DNA from: Zobellia uliginosa
Lineage (GTDB): Bacteria; Bacteroidota; Bacteroidia; Flavobacteriales; Flavobacteriaceae
NCBI RefSeq assembly: GCF_018860745.1
Contig: NZ_JAHKPY010000014.1
Location: forward strand, 62,001 to 126,000
Reading direction: 5' to 3'
DNA: 64,000 bases
Shown here: positions 28,234-37,203 of the stretch, one piece after another
Numbering within the stretch: position 1 is the stretch's first letter
How the letters are laid out: each line of letters opens with the position of its first letter
The notes under the pieces: generated by a model
The model's input: only the letters and a program-made list of their open reading frames with translations
Database searches by the model: none
Told to the model about the DNA's origin: nothing
Position numbers and translations under genes: made by a program

Positions 28234-28593
28234 TTAGTCCTTTGAGACCACTGCAGATTTCTTCTCCTTATTAATAACATTAGCAATAACATTATTATCA
28301 AATTCCACTTCCTTTACAGCACCGTCGTTATAGAAAAACCATTTTCCGGTTCTAACACCTTTATTGTAATTTCCTTTAGATACTTTTTCTCCCATTTCAT
28401 CAAAGCTGATCCACTGACCGTGTAATTTTCCAGCTAAATCAAAAGTTCCTTTTTGACTTACCTCTCCATTATCATGGAAATATGTAGCCTCTACTAAATT
28501 AGTGTCCTTGTTTAATTTAACTTCTTTTTCCTTCTGGGCATACCCAACTGTCATAGTTAATGCAAGGGCGAAAAGTATAATTGAATTTTTCAT
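28234..28593 (-). CDS. Secreted YwqK/MORN-repeat-like protein
   Basis: I set the start at ATG 28593 (119 residues), because a clean signal peptide MKNSIILFALALTMTVGYAQ begins there and a -7 box TATCTTTG lies on the minus strand at 28641-28634, too close for the longer ATG at 28632. The mature part has two to three MORN-like repeats (YFHDNGEVSQKGTFDLAGK, then GKWFFYNDGAVKEVEFDN), a fold shared with proteins annotated as YwqK antitoxin-like. No toxin gene is adjacent, and the signal peptide argues for an extracytoplasmic scaffold rather than an antitoxin. Confidence 0.75.
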   Translation of the reverse strand: MKNSIILFALALTMTVGYAQKEKEVKLNKDTNLVEATYFHDNGEVSQKGTFDLAGKLHGQWISFDEMGEKVSKGNYNKGVRTGKWFFYNDGAVKEVEFDNNVIANVINKEKKSAVVSKD

Positions 28594-28961
28594 GTCGTTG
28601 ATTTTAAAATGATTCTGTGCCTGTTTACTCAATCAAAGATAAATAAATTTACGTTAAAAACACTATTGCTTAACATTAAATTTACATTGAAAACGATATA
28701 ACTATCAAAATATTGCTCAAACCACACAAATATTTCCAAAAAAAGCTGACAACACATTCTTTTAAATGCCCTGAATAGCCTAAATTACCTCCATAATTTT
28801 ACTAAAACTCTTAATACCCCAAACATTGAGGACTTGATAACCCTTATGCGGTACCATAAATTAAATTGTAGATATCCAGCTAATAGCAGGCCCTACTTCA
28901 TAACCTTAGTTTAACGTAATTAATAAATTATAATACCATTTTTGTGCACATTTTATTTTTG
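28594..28961. other. Gene-free spacer, 28594-28961
   Basis: This 368-base AT-rich region separates divergent genes. It contains the minus-strand -7 candidate TATCTTTG (28641-28634) for the YwqK-like gene. The right end carries a possible GTG start at 28944 for the phosphate permease. I see no open frame, RNA or repeat. Confidence 0.5.
28634..28641 (-). promoter_or_regulatory. Candidate -7 element of the YwqK-like gene
   Basis: TATCTTTG on the minus strand matches TAnnTTTG and places transcription start near 28627, giving a leader of about 33 bases to ATG 28593. It would lie inside or just at the longer reading frame, which supports the shorter start. No TTTG is found at the ideal -33 spacing. 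Confidence 0.4.
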
Positions 28962-31211
28962 ATGGGCGAGAACCTTTACCTTTTTATGATTATTGCACTG
29001 GCCGTGCTTGCCATAACTGACTTGGTCGTTGGTGTAAGTAATGATGCTGTGAACTTTTTGAACTCTGCAATTGGCTCAAAAGCCGTATCATTTAGAACGG
29101 TAATGATTGTTGCTAGCGTTGGTATAGCCTTTGGAGCGATTTCCTCTAGCGGAATGATGGAGGTGGCCAGAAAAGGTATATTTAATCCTGAACAATTCGT
29201 ATTTGCCGAAATCATGATTATTTTCATGGCGGTGATGATAACGGATATTCTATTGTTAGATTTCTTCAATACGTTAGGAATGCCCACATCCACGACCGTT
29301 TCTATAGTCTTTGAGCTTTTAGGGGCGGCAGTAGCCATTTCCTTGGTGAAAATAGCAGGTAACGATGGTGGTGTATCCGATTTGTGGACGTACATTAATA
29401 CGGATAAAGCAACAGAGATTATCTTAGGTATTCTACTATCAGTTGTAATTGCTTTTAGTGTAGGTGCCTTAGTACAGTTCGTTTCTCGTTTACTTATTTC
29501 CTTTAAATTTGAAAATAAACCAAAATGGGTAGGTGCTATTTTTGGTGGATTCGCCCTTACTTCTATCATTTACTTTATCCTAGTAAAAGGTCTTAAAAGT
29601 GCTTCTGTCTTTAGCCCTGAGATTCTTGATATGATCGCTAACAAACAAGCCTTGTTTATTCTTAGCAATTTTGTGGTATGGACATTATTTTCCTGGTTAG
29701 TTTCTACTTTAACAAAAATCAATATATACACCTTGATTATCGTAGTAGGTACATTTGCTCTCGCTATGGCCTTTGCCGGAAATGACCTTGTAAACTTTAT
29801 TGGTGTACCATTAGCCGCTATGGAATCTTACACTACTTGGAGCTCTTCTGGTATTGATGCGGATAAATATACAATGGAGGGTCTTGCCTCTGCAGTACAA
29901 ACACCCCAATACTTATTACTGTTGTCAGGCATGATAATGGTAGTGACCTTATGGTTTTCATCTAAAGCAAAAAATGTAGTTAAAACCAGTGTAGATTTAT
30001 CTAGACAAGATGAAGGTGATGAGCGTTTTCAGCCTAATTTTCTGTCTAGACAGATTGTAAAATTTACAATTACGGCTTCCGAAAGTATATCTGCTCTTAT
30101 TCCCGAGGCACTATTAAAGAAAATGGACACTCGCTTTGAAAAGCCTTACATTTATGTACCTAAAAGCAGGGTTCAAGATTTACCTGCATTTGATTTGGTT
30201 CGTGCATCCGTTAATTTAATGGTCGCCAGTGTTCTTATTTCTTTGGCTACTTCAATGAAACTTCCTCTTTCCACCACTTACGTTACTTTTATGGTTGCTA
30301 TGGGAACTTCTTTGGCAGATAGAGCATGGGGTGCGGAAAGTGCAGTATATCGTGTGGCAGGTGTTCTTAATGTAATAGGCGGATGGTTCTTTACCGCCTT
30401 AAGTGCTTTTACTGCAGCCGCTATTATTGCTTACGTCATCCATTTAGGGGGTATTTGGGCCATTAGTGTCTTATTGATCGTTGCTTTTCTTCTGATCGGG
30501 AAAAACTATCTTTCTCACACTAAAAAGATGAAGGAGACCAAATTGGAGCAAAAATTAGAAAGAGCAGAAAGCAACTCTATCATAGGTGTAATTGACGAAA
30601 GTGCTGCCAACATTTCTCTTGCCATTAAAAGAGCCAATAAAATTTATACCCAGAGTATAGATGGTTTGGCCAAACATGATATTGATACGCTTAAAAGGAG
30701 TAAAAAAGGAATAAACAAGTTTGATAAAGAGGTTGAAGATCTTAGGGATAACATTTTCTACTTTATTAAAAACCTTGATGAATCTAGTGTAAGTACCAGT
30801 AATTTCTATATTTCTATTTTGAGCTACTTGCAAGATATGACTCAATCTCTTGAATATATAGCAAAAGCAGGCTACAAGCATGTACATAATAATCATAAGA
30901 AATTAAGGTTCAACCAGATTAAAGATCTTAAGGAAACAGATGGGTACTTAGATCAACTATTTAAAGAGATTGAAACTATATTCGAGACTAAGGATTTCTT
31001 AAAACTAACGGAACTCATTATTCACAAACAAGAATTGTTCAAAAAAGTGGATATGAAAATTCACAAGCAAGTAGAGCGCACAAGAACTGATGAGTCTAGC
31101 CCCAAAAACACAGCTTTATACTTTAGCTTGTTATTGGAAACTAAAGATCTTCTTGTAGCTACCATGAATCTGCTAGAAACTTACGATCAACACGCCAATA
31201 CCAAAGTATAA
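28962..31211 (+). CDS. PiT-family inorganic phosphate transporter fused to a PhoU-like domain
   Basis: I prefer ATG 28962 (749 residues) because MGENLYLFMIIALAVLAITD starts in the first membrane helix; an upstream GTG at 28944 adds six residues. Residues 1 to about 500 form the PiT transporter with two inverted repeats, each carrying a GNDLVNF/NDAVNF-type phosphate motif. From about 530 to 745 a helical, charged region resembles PhoU (helical bundles), fused to the permease in one chain. PiT carriers move phosphate with H+ or Na+; the PhoU-like tail may regulate it. A Pho-box is not visible. Confidence 0.88.
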   Translation: MGENLYLFMIIALAVLAITDLVVGVSNDAVNFLNSAIGSKAVSFRTVMIVASVGIAFGAISSSGMMEVARKGIFNPEQFVFAEIMIIFMAVMITDILLLDFFNTLGMPTSTTVSIVFELLGAAVAISLVKIAGNDGGVSDLWTYINTDKATEIILGILLSVVIAFSVGALVQFVSRLLISFKFENKPKWVGAIFGGFALTSIIYFILVKGLKSASVFSPEILDMIANKQALFILSNFVVWTLFSWLVSTLTKINIYTLIIVVGTFALAMAFAGNDLVNFIGVPLAAMESYTTWSSSGIDADKYTMEGLASAVQTPQYLLLLSGMIMVVTLWFSSKAKNVVKTSVDLSRQDEGDERFQPNFLSRQIVKFTITASESISALIPEALLKKMDTRFEKPYIYVPKSRVQDLPAFDLVRASVNLMVASVLISLATSMKLPLSTTYVTFMVAMGTSLADRAWGAESAVYRVAGVLNVIGGWFFTALSAFTAAAIIAYVIHLGGIWAISVLLIVAFLLIGKNYLSHTKKMKETKLEQKLERAESNSIIGVIDESAANISLAIKRANKIYTQSIDGLAKHDIDTLKRSKKGINKFDKEVEDLRDNIFYFIKNLDESSVSTSNFYISILSYLQDMTQSLEYIAKAGYKHVHNNHKKLRFNQIKDLKETDGYLDQLFKEIETIFETKDFLKLTELIIHKQELFKKVDMKIHKQVERTRTDESSPKNTALYFSLLLETKDLLVATMNLLETYDQHANTKV

Positions 31212-31331
31212 ATCTCGGATTTATTTGGTTAAAAATTGTGTCATCCTTTTAGCACGATAATCACTTTATCGAAAAAAAATACCTTTCTATAATTTTAGCC
31301 GTTAGTAAAAAGATACCCAAATCTTTATCTA

Positions 31332-32285
31332 ATGCGCCTAATAAACTACCTAGCACCCGCAGTTTGCTGTTTTACACTATTTCTATCATGCAGTAAAGAG
31401 AGCTCCACCTTCATTCAGGAAGAAGAGGAAGAATTAATCGCAAATCTAGACCTAAGTGCAAGAGATGATGCTAAAAAGCTTTACGAAGACTATTACTTAG
31501 CTTCCGGTAATACGGCAAACGAAATAGCATGGTCCGGCAACGTAGAGAATTGTGATCCGGGTACCGTTCCCGAACCCATTAGAGAAAAAATACTAATGCG
31601 TTTGGCATATTACAGAACAGCGGTAGGTTTGAAAAATACAATTACAGAAAACGCCACTAAAAGTAATAAATCACAACAGGCAGCACTTATGATGCATGCC
31701 AACAATACACTAAATCATTTCCCACCTGAAACATGGAATTGTTATACTAGTGATGGAACAGAAGCCGCCGGTAATGCTTTACTGACCTCAACAAAAAACT
31801 CAGCATCCATAGATTCCTATATCCGCGATCATGGTAATGAAAATTTTCCTGTAGGTCACCGAAGATGGCTGCTATGGCCAAGATTACAAGAAATCGGTAT
31901 AGGAAATACGAGTGGGTACAATGCGCTTTGGGTATTGGGAAACCCAGGCACTACTCCTTTGGACGCACCTAGCTTTATAGCTTGGCCACCAGAAGGTTAC
32001 TTGCCAGGTAGACTTGCCTATGCCAGATGGTCTTTCTCAATTGCTAGCGCAGATTTCTCTGAAACCACTATTTCAATGAAAGCTGAGAACGGTAATTCTA
32101 TTTCTCTAAGCATTGAGGAATTAACCGGTATCTATGGTGATAATACTATTGTATGGCAACCTGATGTAAACGGTAATTCTATAACGGAAGATACTACCTA
32201 CAATATCACAATAGACAATGTACTTATTAACTCGGAACCTCAGAAATTTCAATATAAAGTAACTCTTTTTGACCCCGATAAATAG
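31332..32285 (+). CDS. CAP-domain (SCP-like) lipoprotein
   Basis: The 317-residue protein has a lipoprotein signal with lipobox FLSC (Cys20). A CAP/SCP alpha-beta sandwich fills about 50-215: KSQQAALMMHANNTLNHFPP with the AALMMHAN helix, and GHRRWLLWPRLQEIGIG matches the conserved GHRR/W block. A C-terminal beta-sandwich-like region (about 220-317) follows, of no assigned family. Bacterial CAP proteins are extracytoplasmic and of mostly unknown function. It stands alone between the phosphate permease and an unrelated small gene. Confidence 0.8.
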   Translation: MRLINYLAPAVCCFTLFLSCSKESSTFIQEEEEELIANLDLSARDDAKKLYEDYYLASGNTANEIAWSGNVENCDPGTVPEPIREKILMRLAYYRTAVGLKNTITENATKSNKSQQAALMMHANNTLNHFPPETWNCYTSDGTEAAGNALLTSTKNSASIDSYIRDHGNENFPVGHRRWLLWPRLQEIGIGNTSGYNALWVLGNPGTTPLDAPSFIAWPPEGYLPGRLAYARWSFSIASADFSETTISMKAENGNSISLSIEELTGIYGDNTIVWQPDVNGNSITEDTTYNITIDNVLINSEPQKFQYKVTLFDPDK

Positions 32286-32370
32286 GCCTATTACATACTA
32301 GTAAAATTGCACGTGTACATCTTAGTTAGTTTCTTTTCCAACAATCCGTATATTTTATTCAGTTAAAATT

Positions 32371-32391
32371 GTACCTTAACATCTAAGGTAC
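32371..32391 (+). promoter_or_regulatory. 21-base inverted repeat just upstream of start codon
   Basis: GTACCTTA (32371-32378) and TAAGGTAC (32384-32391) flank a 5-base spacer and end three bases before ATG 32395. It is either an operator over the transcription start or an RNA hairpin next to the initiation codon. Which cannot be decided here. Confidence 0.4.
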
Positions 32392-32394
32392 GGT

Positions 32395-32808
32395 ATGAAA
32401 ACGTCTACATCTATAAAGCACGAACTGTTGGCAACCCACGATTTTGGATTTGCCAAATTTTGGTTTTACTCCAACTTTTTGGTCGGGGAATTTGCTGAAG
32501 GCGCAGATGTTAGTAAGGTAGACTCCCTTGGACCCATAAGGATTTTAAAACGCCAATACGGAAAGACTAAACCGTTTATTTATATTTCACATAGAAAAAA
32601 TTCATATTCAATGGATCCCATGGGCTATAAAGAAATAGTAGATATGTTTCCAAATCTTATGGGGATGGCTATTGTTTCAGAAAACAAGTATCGTCGTATG
32701 ATAGCCACTTTGGAAAGAATGTTTATAAAAAAACCAATTGCTGTATTCCATGAATTGGATGAGGCTTATGATTGGGTAGTTCACAATTTAGAAGAGTTAA
32801 ACAAATAG
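32395..32808 (+). CDS. STAS/SpoIIAA-like small protein, unknown function
   Basis: The 137-residue protein has no signal peptide and looks like a cytoplasmic alpha/beta protein. Alternating strands and helices (KPFIYISHRKN, GYKEIVDMFPNLMGMAIV, KPIAVFHELDEAYDWV) fit the SpoIIAA/STAS-like fold of uncharacterised Bacteroidota proteins. Family membership is by pattern only. A palindrome overlaps the start region. It is monocistronic between a CAP lipoprotein gene and an amidohydrolase gene. Confidence 0.6.
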   Translation: MKTSTSIKHELLATHDFGFAKFWFYSNFLVGEFAEGADVSKVDSLGPIRILKRQYGKTKPFIYISHRKNSYSMDPMGYKEIVDMFPNLMGMAIVSENKYRRMIATLERMFIKKPIAVFHELDEAYDWVVHNLEELNK

Positions 32809-32992
32809 TCCTTTTCGTTCCTTATTTTATTGATTCCTGCAACAGTAACTCCCAATCTAGTTTTAAATTTAGTCCTACTTAAAACACCAAATTTCCCCCA
32901 TTTTTTCTGAATGGTTCGTTTCAGCCTATGATGAACGGAAGCTTTTTAGTACCTTTTTATGATTAAAGAACATCAACTAAATTCTTCCTAAA

Positions 32993-34060
32993 ATGAAATT
33001 ATTGTCCTTCTCCCTCTTGGTTTTATTTCTTACCAACCCATTGTACTCACAAGATAAACTACTCCTTAAAGATTTTAAACCCGAAAGCATTTACAACACT
33101 CCTACAACAAAAATTATAAGGGCTAAGTATCCGGTCATAGACTTTCACTCACATCCTGATGCTAAATCAGAAAAAGAACTAGAGGAATGGATTGCTACGA
33201 TGAAAAGCCATAACGTAGAAAAGTCAGTCATTCTAACCTACTCCACTGGATCCCGTTTTGACAGCATCTATGACATGTACTCTAAATATGGCGACCAAAT
33301 TGAAGTCTGGTGCGGTTTTGATTACACCGGCTATAACGAAAAAGGTTGGACCAAAAAGGCTGTCAAGGAATTAGAAAGATGTTTTGACAAAGGTGCAAGA
33401 GGTGTGGGCGAATTAGGTGACAAAGGTCTTGGCCTTTTTTATTCAAAACCAGCTGAAGCACCGGGTCTTCATATGGATGATCCGCGGTTACAACCTGTTT
33501 TAAAAAGATGTGGTGAGTTGGGTATGCCTATTAGTGTCCATGTAGCAGACCCCTATTGGATGTATTTACCTATGAACGAAAAAAACGATGGTCTTATGAA
33601 TGCATATACCTGGAAAGTAGACACCTCTAAAGAGGGTGTTCTTTCTCACAAAGAGCTATTAACTACATTATCTAATGCAGTCAAGAATAACAGAGGCACT
33701 ACTTTTATTGCTTGCCATTTTGCCAATACCAGCCATGACTTGGAAATTTTAAGTAAACTGTTGGATAAACATCCTAATTTATATGCTGATATATCTGCAC
33801 GATATTCGGAAGTAGCTCCTGTACCGCGTCGTACAAAAGCTTTCTTTGAAAAATATAAAGATAGATTGGTGTATGGAACGGATATGGGAATGGATGCCAG
33901 CATGTATGAGACTACGTTTCGTATTTTAGAAAGTGCTGACGAACACTTTTATGCTTGGGACCTATTTTCGTATCATTGGCCACTTAACGGATTGGATTTA
34001 AGTGACGAGACGTTGAAAATGATATATTCTGAGAACGGAAGAAAAATATTAAGTAAATAA
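32993..34060 (+). CDS. Secreted amidohydrolase-family (TIM-barrel) hydrolase
   Basis: This 355-residue protein has a signal peptide (cleavage near LYSQ). The amidohydrolase-2 barrel is supported by VIDFHSHPD (His-X-His at strand 1), ISVHVADPYW, FIACHFANTSHDLEIL, DISARYSE and GTDMG with the metal-binding Asp near residue 295. Members of this superfamily hydrolyse or decarboxylate small substrates with a divalent metal; the substrate here is not predictable. It is convergent with nadD, one base apart. Confidence 0.82.
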   Translation: MKLLSFSLLVLFLTNPLYSQDKLLLKDFKPESIYNTPTTKIIRAKYPVIDFHSHPDAKSEKELEEWIATMKSHNVEKSVILTYSTGSRFDSIYDMYSKYGDQIEVWCGFDYTGYNEKGWTKKAVKELERCFDKGARGVGELGDKGLGLFYSKPAEAPGLHMDDPRLQPVLKRCGELGMPISVHVADPYWMYLPMNEKNDGLMNAYTWKVDTSKEGVLSHKELLTTLSNAVKNNRGTTFIACHFANTSHDLEILSKLLDKHPNLYADISARYSEVAPVPRRTKAFFEKYKDRLVYGTDMGMDASMYETTFRILESADEHFYAWDLFSYHWPLNGLDLSDETLKMIYSENGRKILSK

Positions 34061-34061
34061 T

Positions 34062-34646
34062 CTACCTATAAAAATTCATTTCATCCATATACTTCCAAAC
34101 AGCATCCGTAAGTAAAGGACGAATGTTTTTACCATCTTTGTGATTTTTACGAATAAAAGTAGAGGAGATTTCCATTATGGGCGCATTTACCTTATGAATT
34201 TTTGAATGCCCCTTAAAACGGTGTTCTACTTCTCCTTCGGAAATTCTTGGGTAGACATATAGATTGTATTCACTTAAAATTACCTCGTAGTTCTTCCATT
34301 TGTGAAACCCTTTAAGATTATCTTCACCCATAATCAAAGCAAAGTCATGGTTTTTACCATATTTTTCTCTTAAGTGTACCAATGTATTCACGGTGTAATT
34401 TGGCTGTGGTAAATCAAATTCTATTTTACTGGGTTTGAGCTTAGGATAATCTTTTGTAGCCTCATATACCATTTGATATCTATGGTTATCGGCAAGTAAA
34501 GTTTTCTTGGTCTTAAACGGACTTTGAGGAGTTACTACAAACCAAACCTCATCCAAATCCGAGAATTCTACGATGTGGTTCGCAATTATCATGTGCCCTA
34601 TGTGTATAGGGTTGAAAGTACCAAAATAAAGACCTACCTTTTTCAT
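34062..34646 (-). CDS. nadD: Nicotinate-nucleotide adenylyltransferase
   Basis: The 194-residue nucleotidyltransferase has the NTP-binding motif GTFNPIHIGH (residues 9-18) and the C-terminal ISSTFIR block. Both are diagnostic of NadD-type enzymes that make deamido-NAD from NaMN and ATP. It is third in a yicC-gmk-nadD cluster on the minus strand, 33 bases after gmk. Confidence 0.95.
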   Translation of the reverse strand: MKKVGLYFGTFNPIHIGHMIIANHIVEFSDLDEVWFVVTPQSPFKTKKTLLADNHRYQMVYEATKDYPKLKPSKIEFDLPQPNYTVNTLVHLREKYGKNHDFALIMGEDNLKGFHKWKNYEVILSEYNLYVYPRISEGEVEHRFKGHSKIHKVNAPIMEISSTFIRKNHKDGKNIRPLLTDAVWKYMDEMNFYR

Positions 34647-34679
34647 GTAAAACTGAACAAATTAAAATGTCCTAGAAAA

Positions 34680-35264
34680 CTACTTTTCAATGTCAGCACC
34701 AACAAACTCGGCAACTAATTGATGGGCTTCTTCCAGAGCCGTATCTAGATCGTAGTTTTTTATTATCTTATCAAACTGCGGTGCAGTTGCTAGTTCTACT
34801 GATGCCTTGGCAATACGCATATTGATTTTGTCCTCACTTTCGGTGCTTCTCTTTTTAAGACGAATTTTAAGTTCATCTACACTTGGTGGTTTTACAAAGA
34901 CCGCCAATGTCTTATCCGGAAATTTGCGTTTAATTCGTAAGCCACCGGCCACATCTATATCAAAAATCACGTTTTTACCTTCGGCCCAAAGACGTTCTAT
35001 CTCCGTTTTAAGCGTACCATAAAAATTATCTCGGTATACCTCTTCCCATTCTAGAAAATCATCATGTTTAATATGGTTTTTGAATTCGGAAATCGAGATA
35101 AAATAATAGTGTTCCCCTTGTTTTTCCTTGGCTCTTCTGGGTCTTGAAGTGGCCGAAACCGAAAACGCAAGATTTAGTTCGGGTTGCTTTAATAAATGGC
35201 GTACTATGGTTGTCTTACCACTTCCAGAAGGTGCCGAAAATATAATGAGTTTACCGCCTTTCAT
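34680..35264 (-). CDS. gmk: Guanylate kinase
   Basis: The 194-residue enzyme phosphorylates GMP to GDP. The P-loop is SAPSGSGKTT (residues 10-19), and the GMP-binding region includes SRPRRAKEKQGEHYYF near residue 41-57. It lies 24 bases downstream of the yicC start-strand neighbour and forms an operon with yicC and nadD. Length is standard for bacterial Gmk. Confidence 0.96.
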   Translation of the reverse strand: MKGGKLIIFSAPSGSGKTTIVRHLLKQPELNLAFSVSATSRPRRAKEKQGEHYYFISISEFKNHIKHDDFLEWEEVYRDNFYGTLKTEIERLWAEGKNVIFDIDVAGGLRIKRKFPDKTLAVFVKPPSVDELKIRLKKRSTESEDKINMRIAKASVELATAPQFDKIIKNYDLDTALEEAHQLVAEFVGADIEK

Positions 35265-35288
35265 GAGTTCTTGGTTTGAATGGATACG

Positions 35289-36146
35289 TTAGAGTACGTT
35301 GAGCATCTGCTCCTTTATTTTTTCGAGTTCATCTTTCATCTGCACTACCAATTGCTGCATTGGTGCATAATTAGCCTTAGAACCAATGGTATTTATCTCA
35401 CGCCCAATTTCCTGAGCTATAAAACCTAATTTCTTTCCATTGGAATCATTAGAATTTAAGGTGCTTGTAAAATAATCTAGATGATTAGCCAAGCGCACTT
35501 TCTCCTCGGTTATATCATACTTTTCAAGATAATAAATCAACTCTTGTTCAAAACGATTGGCATCAAGATCTGTCTTTAGGTCGCTAACCGCTTTGTTCAA
35601 TCGCTCGCGAACATCTGACTGACGATCAGGATCCATAGCTTTTACCTTTTCCAAGAGGTCCTGTAAATTCTTGATTCGCTCAAGAAAATCATTTTCCAGT
35701 ACTTGACCTTCTTCAGAACGGAAAGTGTTTATATCCTTTAACGCCTCTTGAACCGCAAGCTTTATAGACTCATACTCGGCCTCATCAATATCTTCCCGTG
35801 CCGTTTTCAAAGAGTCCGGCATTCTAAGAGCCATATCTAGCAACTTAATCTCATCGCCATCTGCAATGGCCTTTAACTGCTTCATGTAATTCTTGACCGC
35901 TGCTTCATTAACCTCTGTTGACGTTTCACCGCTGGTCAATTCAATGTAAAGTCCAAAATCAACCTTGCCACGCATCAAAGAACTTGCAATGGTTTTACGA
36001 AGTTCAAGTTCTTTTTCGCGATATGCAGAAGGCATACGAGCGTTTAAATCAAGACTTTTACTGTTAAGGGATTTTAGCTCTACGGTAATCTTTTTGGTTG
36101 GAAGCTGTATAACGTGCTTACCGAAACCGGTCATGGACTGAATCAT
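35289..36146 (-). CDS. YicC/YloC-family endoribonuclease-like protein
   Basis: The 285-residue protein starts with the diagnostic MIQSMTGFGKHV and has the ELKSLNSKSLDLNARMP block. The C terminus holds SNDSNGKKLGFIAQEIGREINTIGSKAN, the second signature of the YicC family. Characterised members cleave specific RNAs, and the family forms ring-shaped oligomers. It leads the yicC-gmk-nadD operon, an arrangement conserved in many bacteria. RNA targets are unknown. Confidence 0.92.
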   Translation of the reverse strand: MIQSMTGFGKHVIQLPTKKITVELKSLNSKSLDLNARMPSAYREKELELRKTIASSLMRGKVDFGLYIELTSGETSTEVNEAAVKNYMKQLKAIADGDEIKLLDMALRMPDSLKTAREDIDEAEYESIKLAVQEALKDINTFRSEEGQVLENDFLERIKNLQDLLEKVKAMDPDRQSDVRERLNKAVSDLKTDLDANRFEQELIYYLEKYDITEEKVRLANHLDYFTSTLNSNDSNGKKLGFIAQEIGREINTIGSKANYAPMQQLVVQMKDELEKIKEQMLNVL

Positions 36147-36253
36147 AAATTGCTATGAATTTTGGCAAATATAACGTAATTACGGAAAGTATAGGTCCTG
36201 TTCATCCATAACTGATTGCACAAAGAAGAAGATTAAACATCTCAAAACCAAAC

Positions 36254-36291
36254 ATAGGCAACTTAACTACATATTGTTTTAAGTTGCCTAT
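36254..36291 (-). terminator. Intrinsic terminator after the DUF1080 gene
   Basis: ATAGGCAACTTAA (36254-36266) and TTAAGTTGCCTAT (36279-36291) are perfect 13-base arms around a 12-base loop. On the minus strand it follows the DUF1080 stop and is followed by a T-rich stretch. Confidence 0.65.
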
Positions 36292-36337
36292 ATTTAAGAA
36301 GGCATTATCCAAAAAGGGCTAAGCAATTCTGCTATGA

Positions 36338-37093
36338 CTAAAGCTCCTTAATCCTTATATCTCTAAAAGAAACCATATTACCATGGTCTTGTAAACCTAT
36401 TTTTCCGGTAGTGAATTTTCCGAAATGGTCCCAATCTGCAAATTTTGATTTAGACACCATAACGTTCCACATTTCATTACCAACCGGGAAGTCAACAACA
36501 TCAGTTCCATTTAAAGAAATACTGCCTTTTTGTTCTTTATGATTGATTGTAATTACCATGGTATTCCATTCTCCCACCGGATTTGTTACATCTTGGGACG
36601 GCGCCACCATATCATATAAGGATCCTGCTTGATGAGTAGTTCCATTTTTAGCATCCGGATGTTTTTCATTATCCAAAACTTGCACTTCAGGCCCCGTTTG
36701 GTACGCTTCAGATAACTCGGGTTTTTCATTCACTCCCCAGAATACGCCACTATTACCGCCTTCGGATATCTTCCAATCTAAAGACAGAATAAAATCTGTG
36801 TATTCCTTTTCAGTAACTAAATTAAAAGCTTCGCCCTCACCTCTCTCTTTTGGAGGATAAAATACCATGGCGCCATCTTCCAACTTCCAGTTACTGGAAA
36901 CATCTTCTTTGTTATATTCTTTCCAGCCATCAAAAGAAGAACCGTCAAAAAGAACCGTCCACTCCTGTGGTGGAGCTGCTTTCTCGGCTTCCGCAATACG
37001 TTCCTTTTCCTTTTCTTTCTGCGTTTTTTCGGCTTTGTCCTTGCAACCAAAAACTATTATCGCCATACAAACGATTACCATTAAATTTTTCAT
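36338..37093 (-). CDS. DUF1080 (3-keto-disaccharide hydrolase type) lipoprotein
   Basis: The 251-residue protein has a lipoprotein signal (lipobox VFGC, Cys16) and a DUF1080 beta-sandwich (about 38-251). Visible blocks are LFDGSSFDGWKEYN, the central GGNSGVFWGVNE and the C-terminal GKIGLQDHGNMVSFRDIRIKEL. Characterised DUF1080 proteins cleave or eliminate the glycosidic bond of 3-keto-glycosides; many others are uncharacterised. It follows a TIM-barrel isomerase gene on the same strand, separated by a terminator-like hairpin, and opens the carbohydrate locus at 36-52 kb. Exact reaction and substrate are inferred. Confidence 0.83.
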   Translation of the reverse strand: MKNLMVIVCMAIIVFGCKDKAEKTQKEKEKERIAEAEKAAPPQEWTVLFDGSSFDGWKEYNKEDVSSNWKLEDGAMVFYPPKERGEGEAFNLVTEKEYTDFILSLDWKISEGGNSGVFWGVNEKPELSEAYQTGPEVQVLDNEKHPDAKNGTTHQAGSLYDMVAPSQDVTNPVGEWNTMVITINHKEQKGSISLNGTDVVDFPVGNEMWNVMVSKSKFADWDHFGKFTTGKIGLQDHGNMVSFRDIRIKEL

Positions 37094-37130
37094 GCGTCTT
37101 GTTGTTTTAAGTTAGTTTGTTCTACTATTT

Positions 37131-37173
37131 AAAAAAAAACGATTCTCCTGTTTTACAAACAAAAGAACCGTTT
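37131..37173 (-). terminator. Intrinsic terminator between isomerase and DUF1080 genes
   Basis: AAACGATTCT (37137-37146) pairs with AGAACCGTTT (37164-37173) with one mismatch, and an inner TGTTT/AAACA pair. On the minus strand it is followed by a long T run (complement of 37131-37139). Confidence 0.7.
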
Positions 37174-37203
37174 CATGTCATTCACTTCTATTGTTATACC
37201 GTT

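Noticed and set aside
28234-28593. YwqK-like protein as antitoxin of a toxin-antitoxin pair
   Set aside because: No toxin gene is adjacent and a signal peptide argues against a cytoplasmic antitoxin.
28976-29569. 197-codon frame on the minus strand inside the phosphate permease gene
   Set aside because: It is antisense to a clear PiT transporter and its translation shows no signal, domain or start context.
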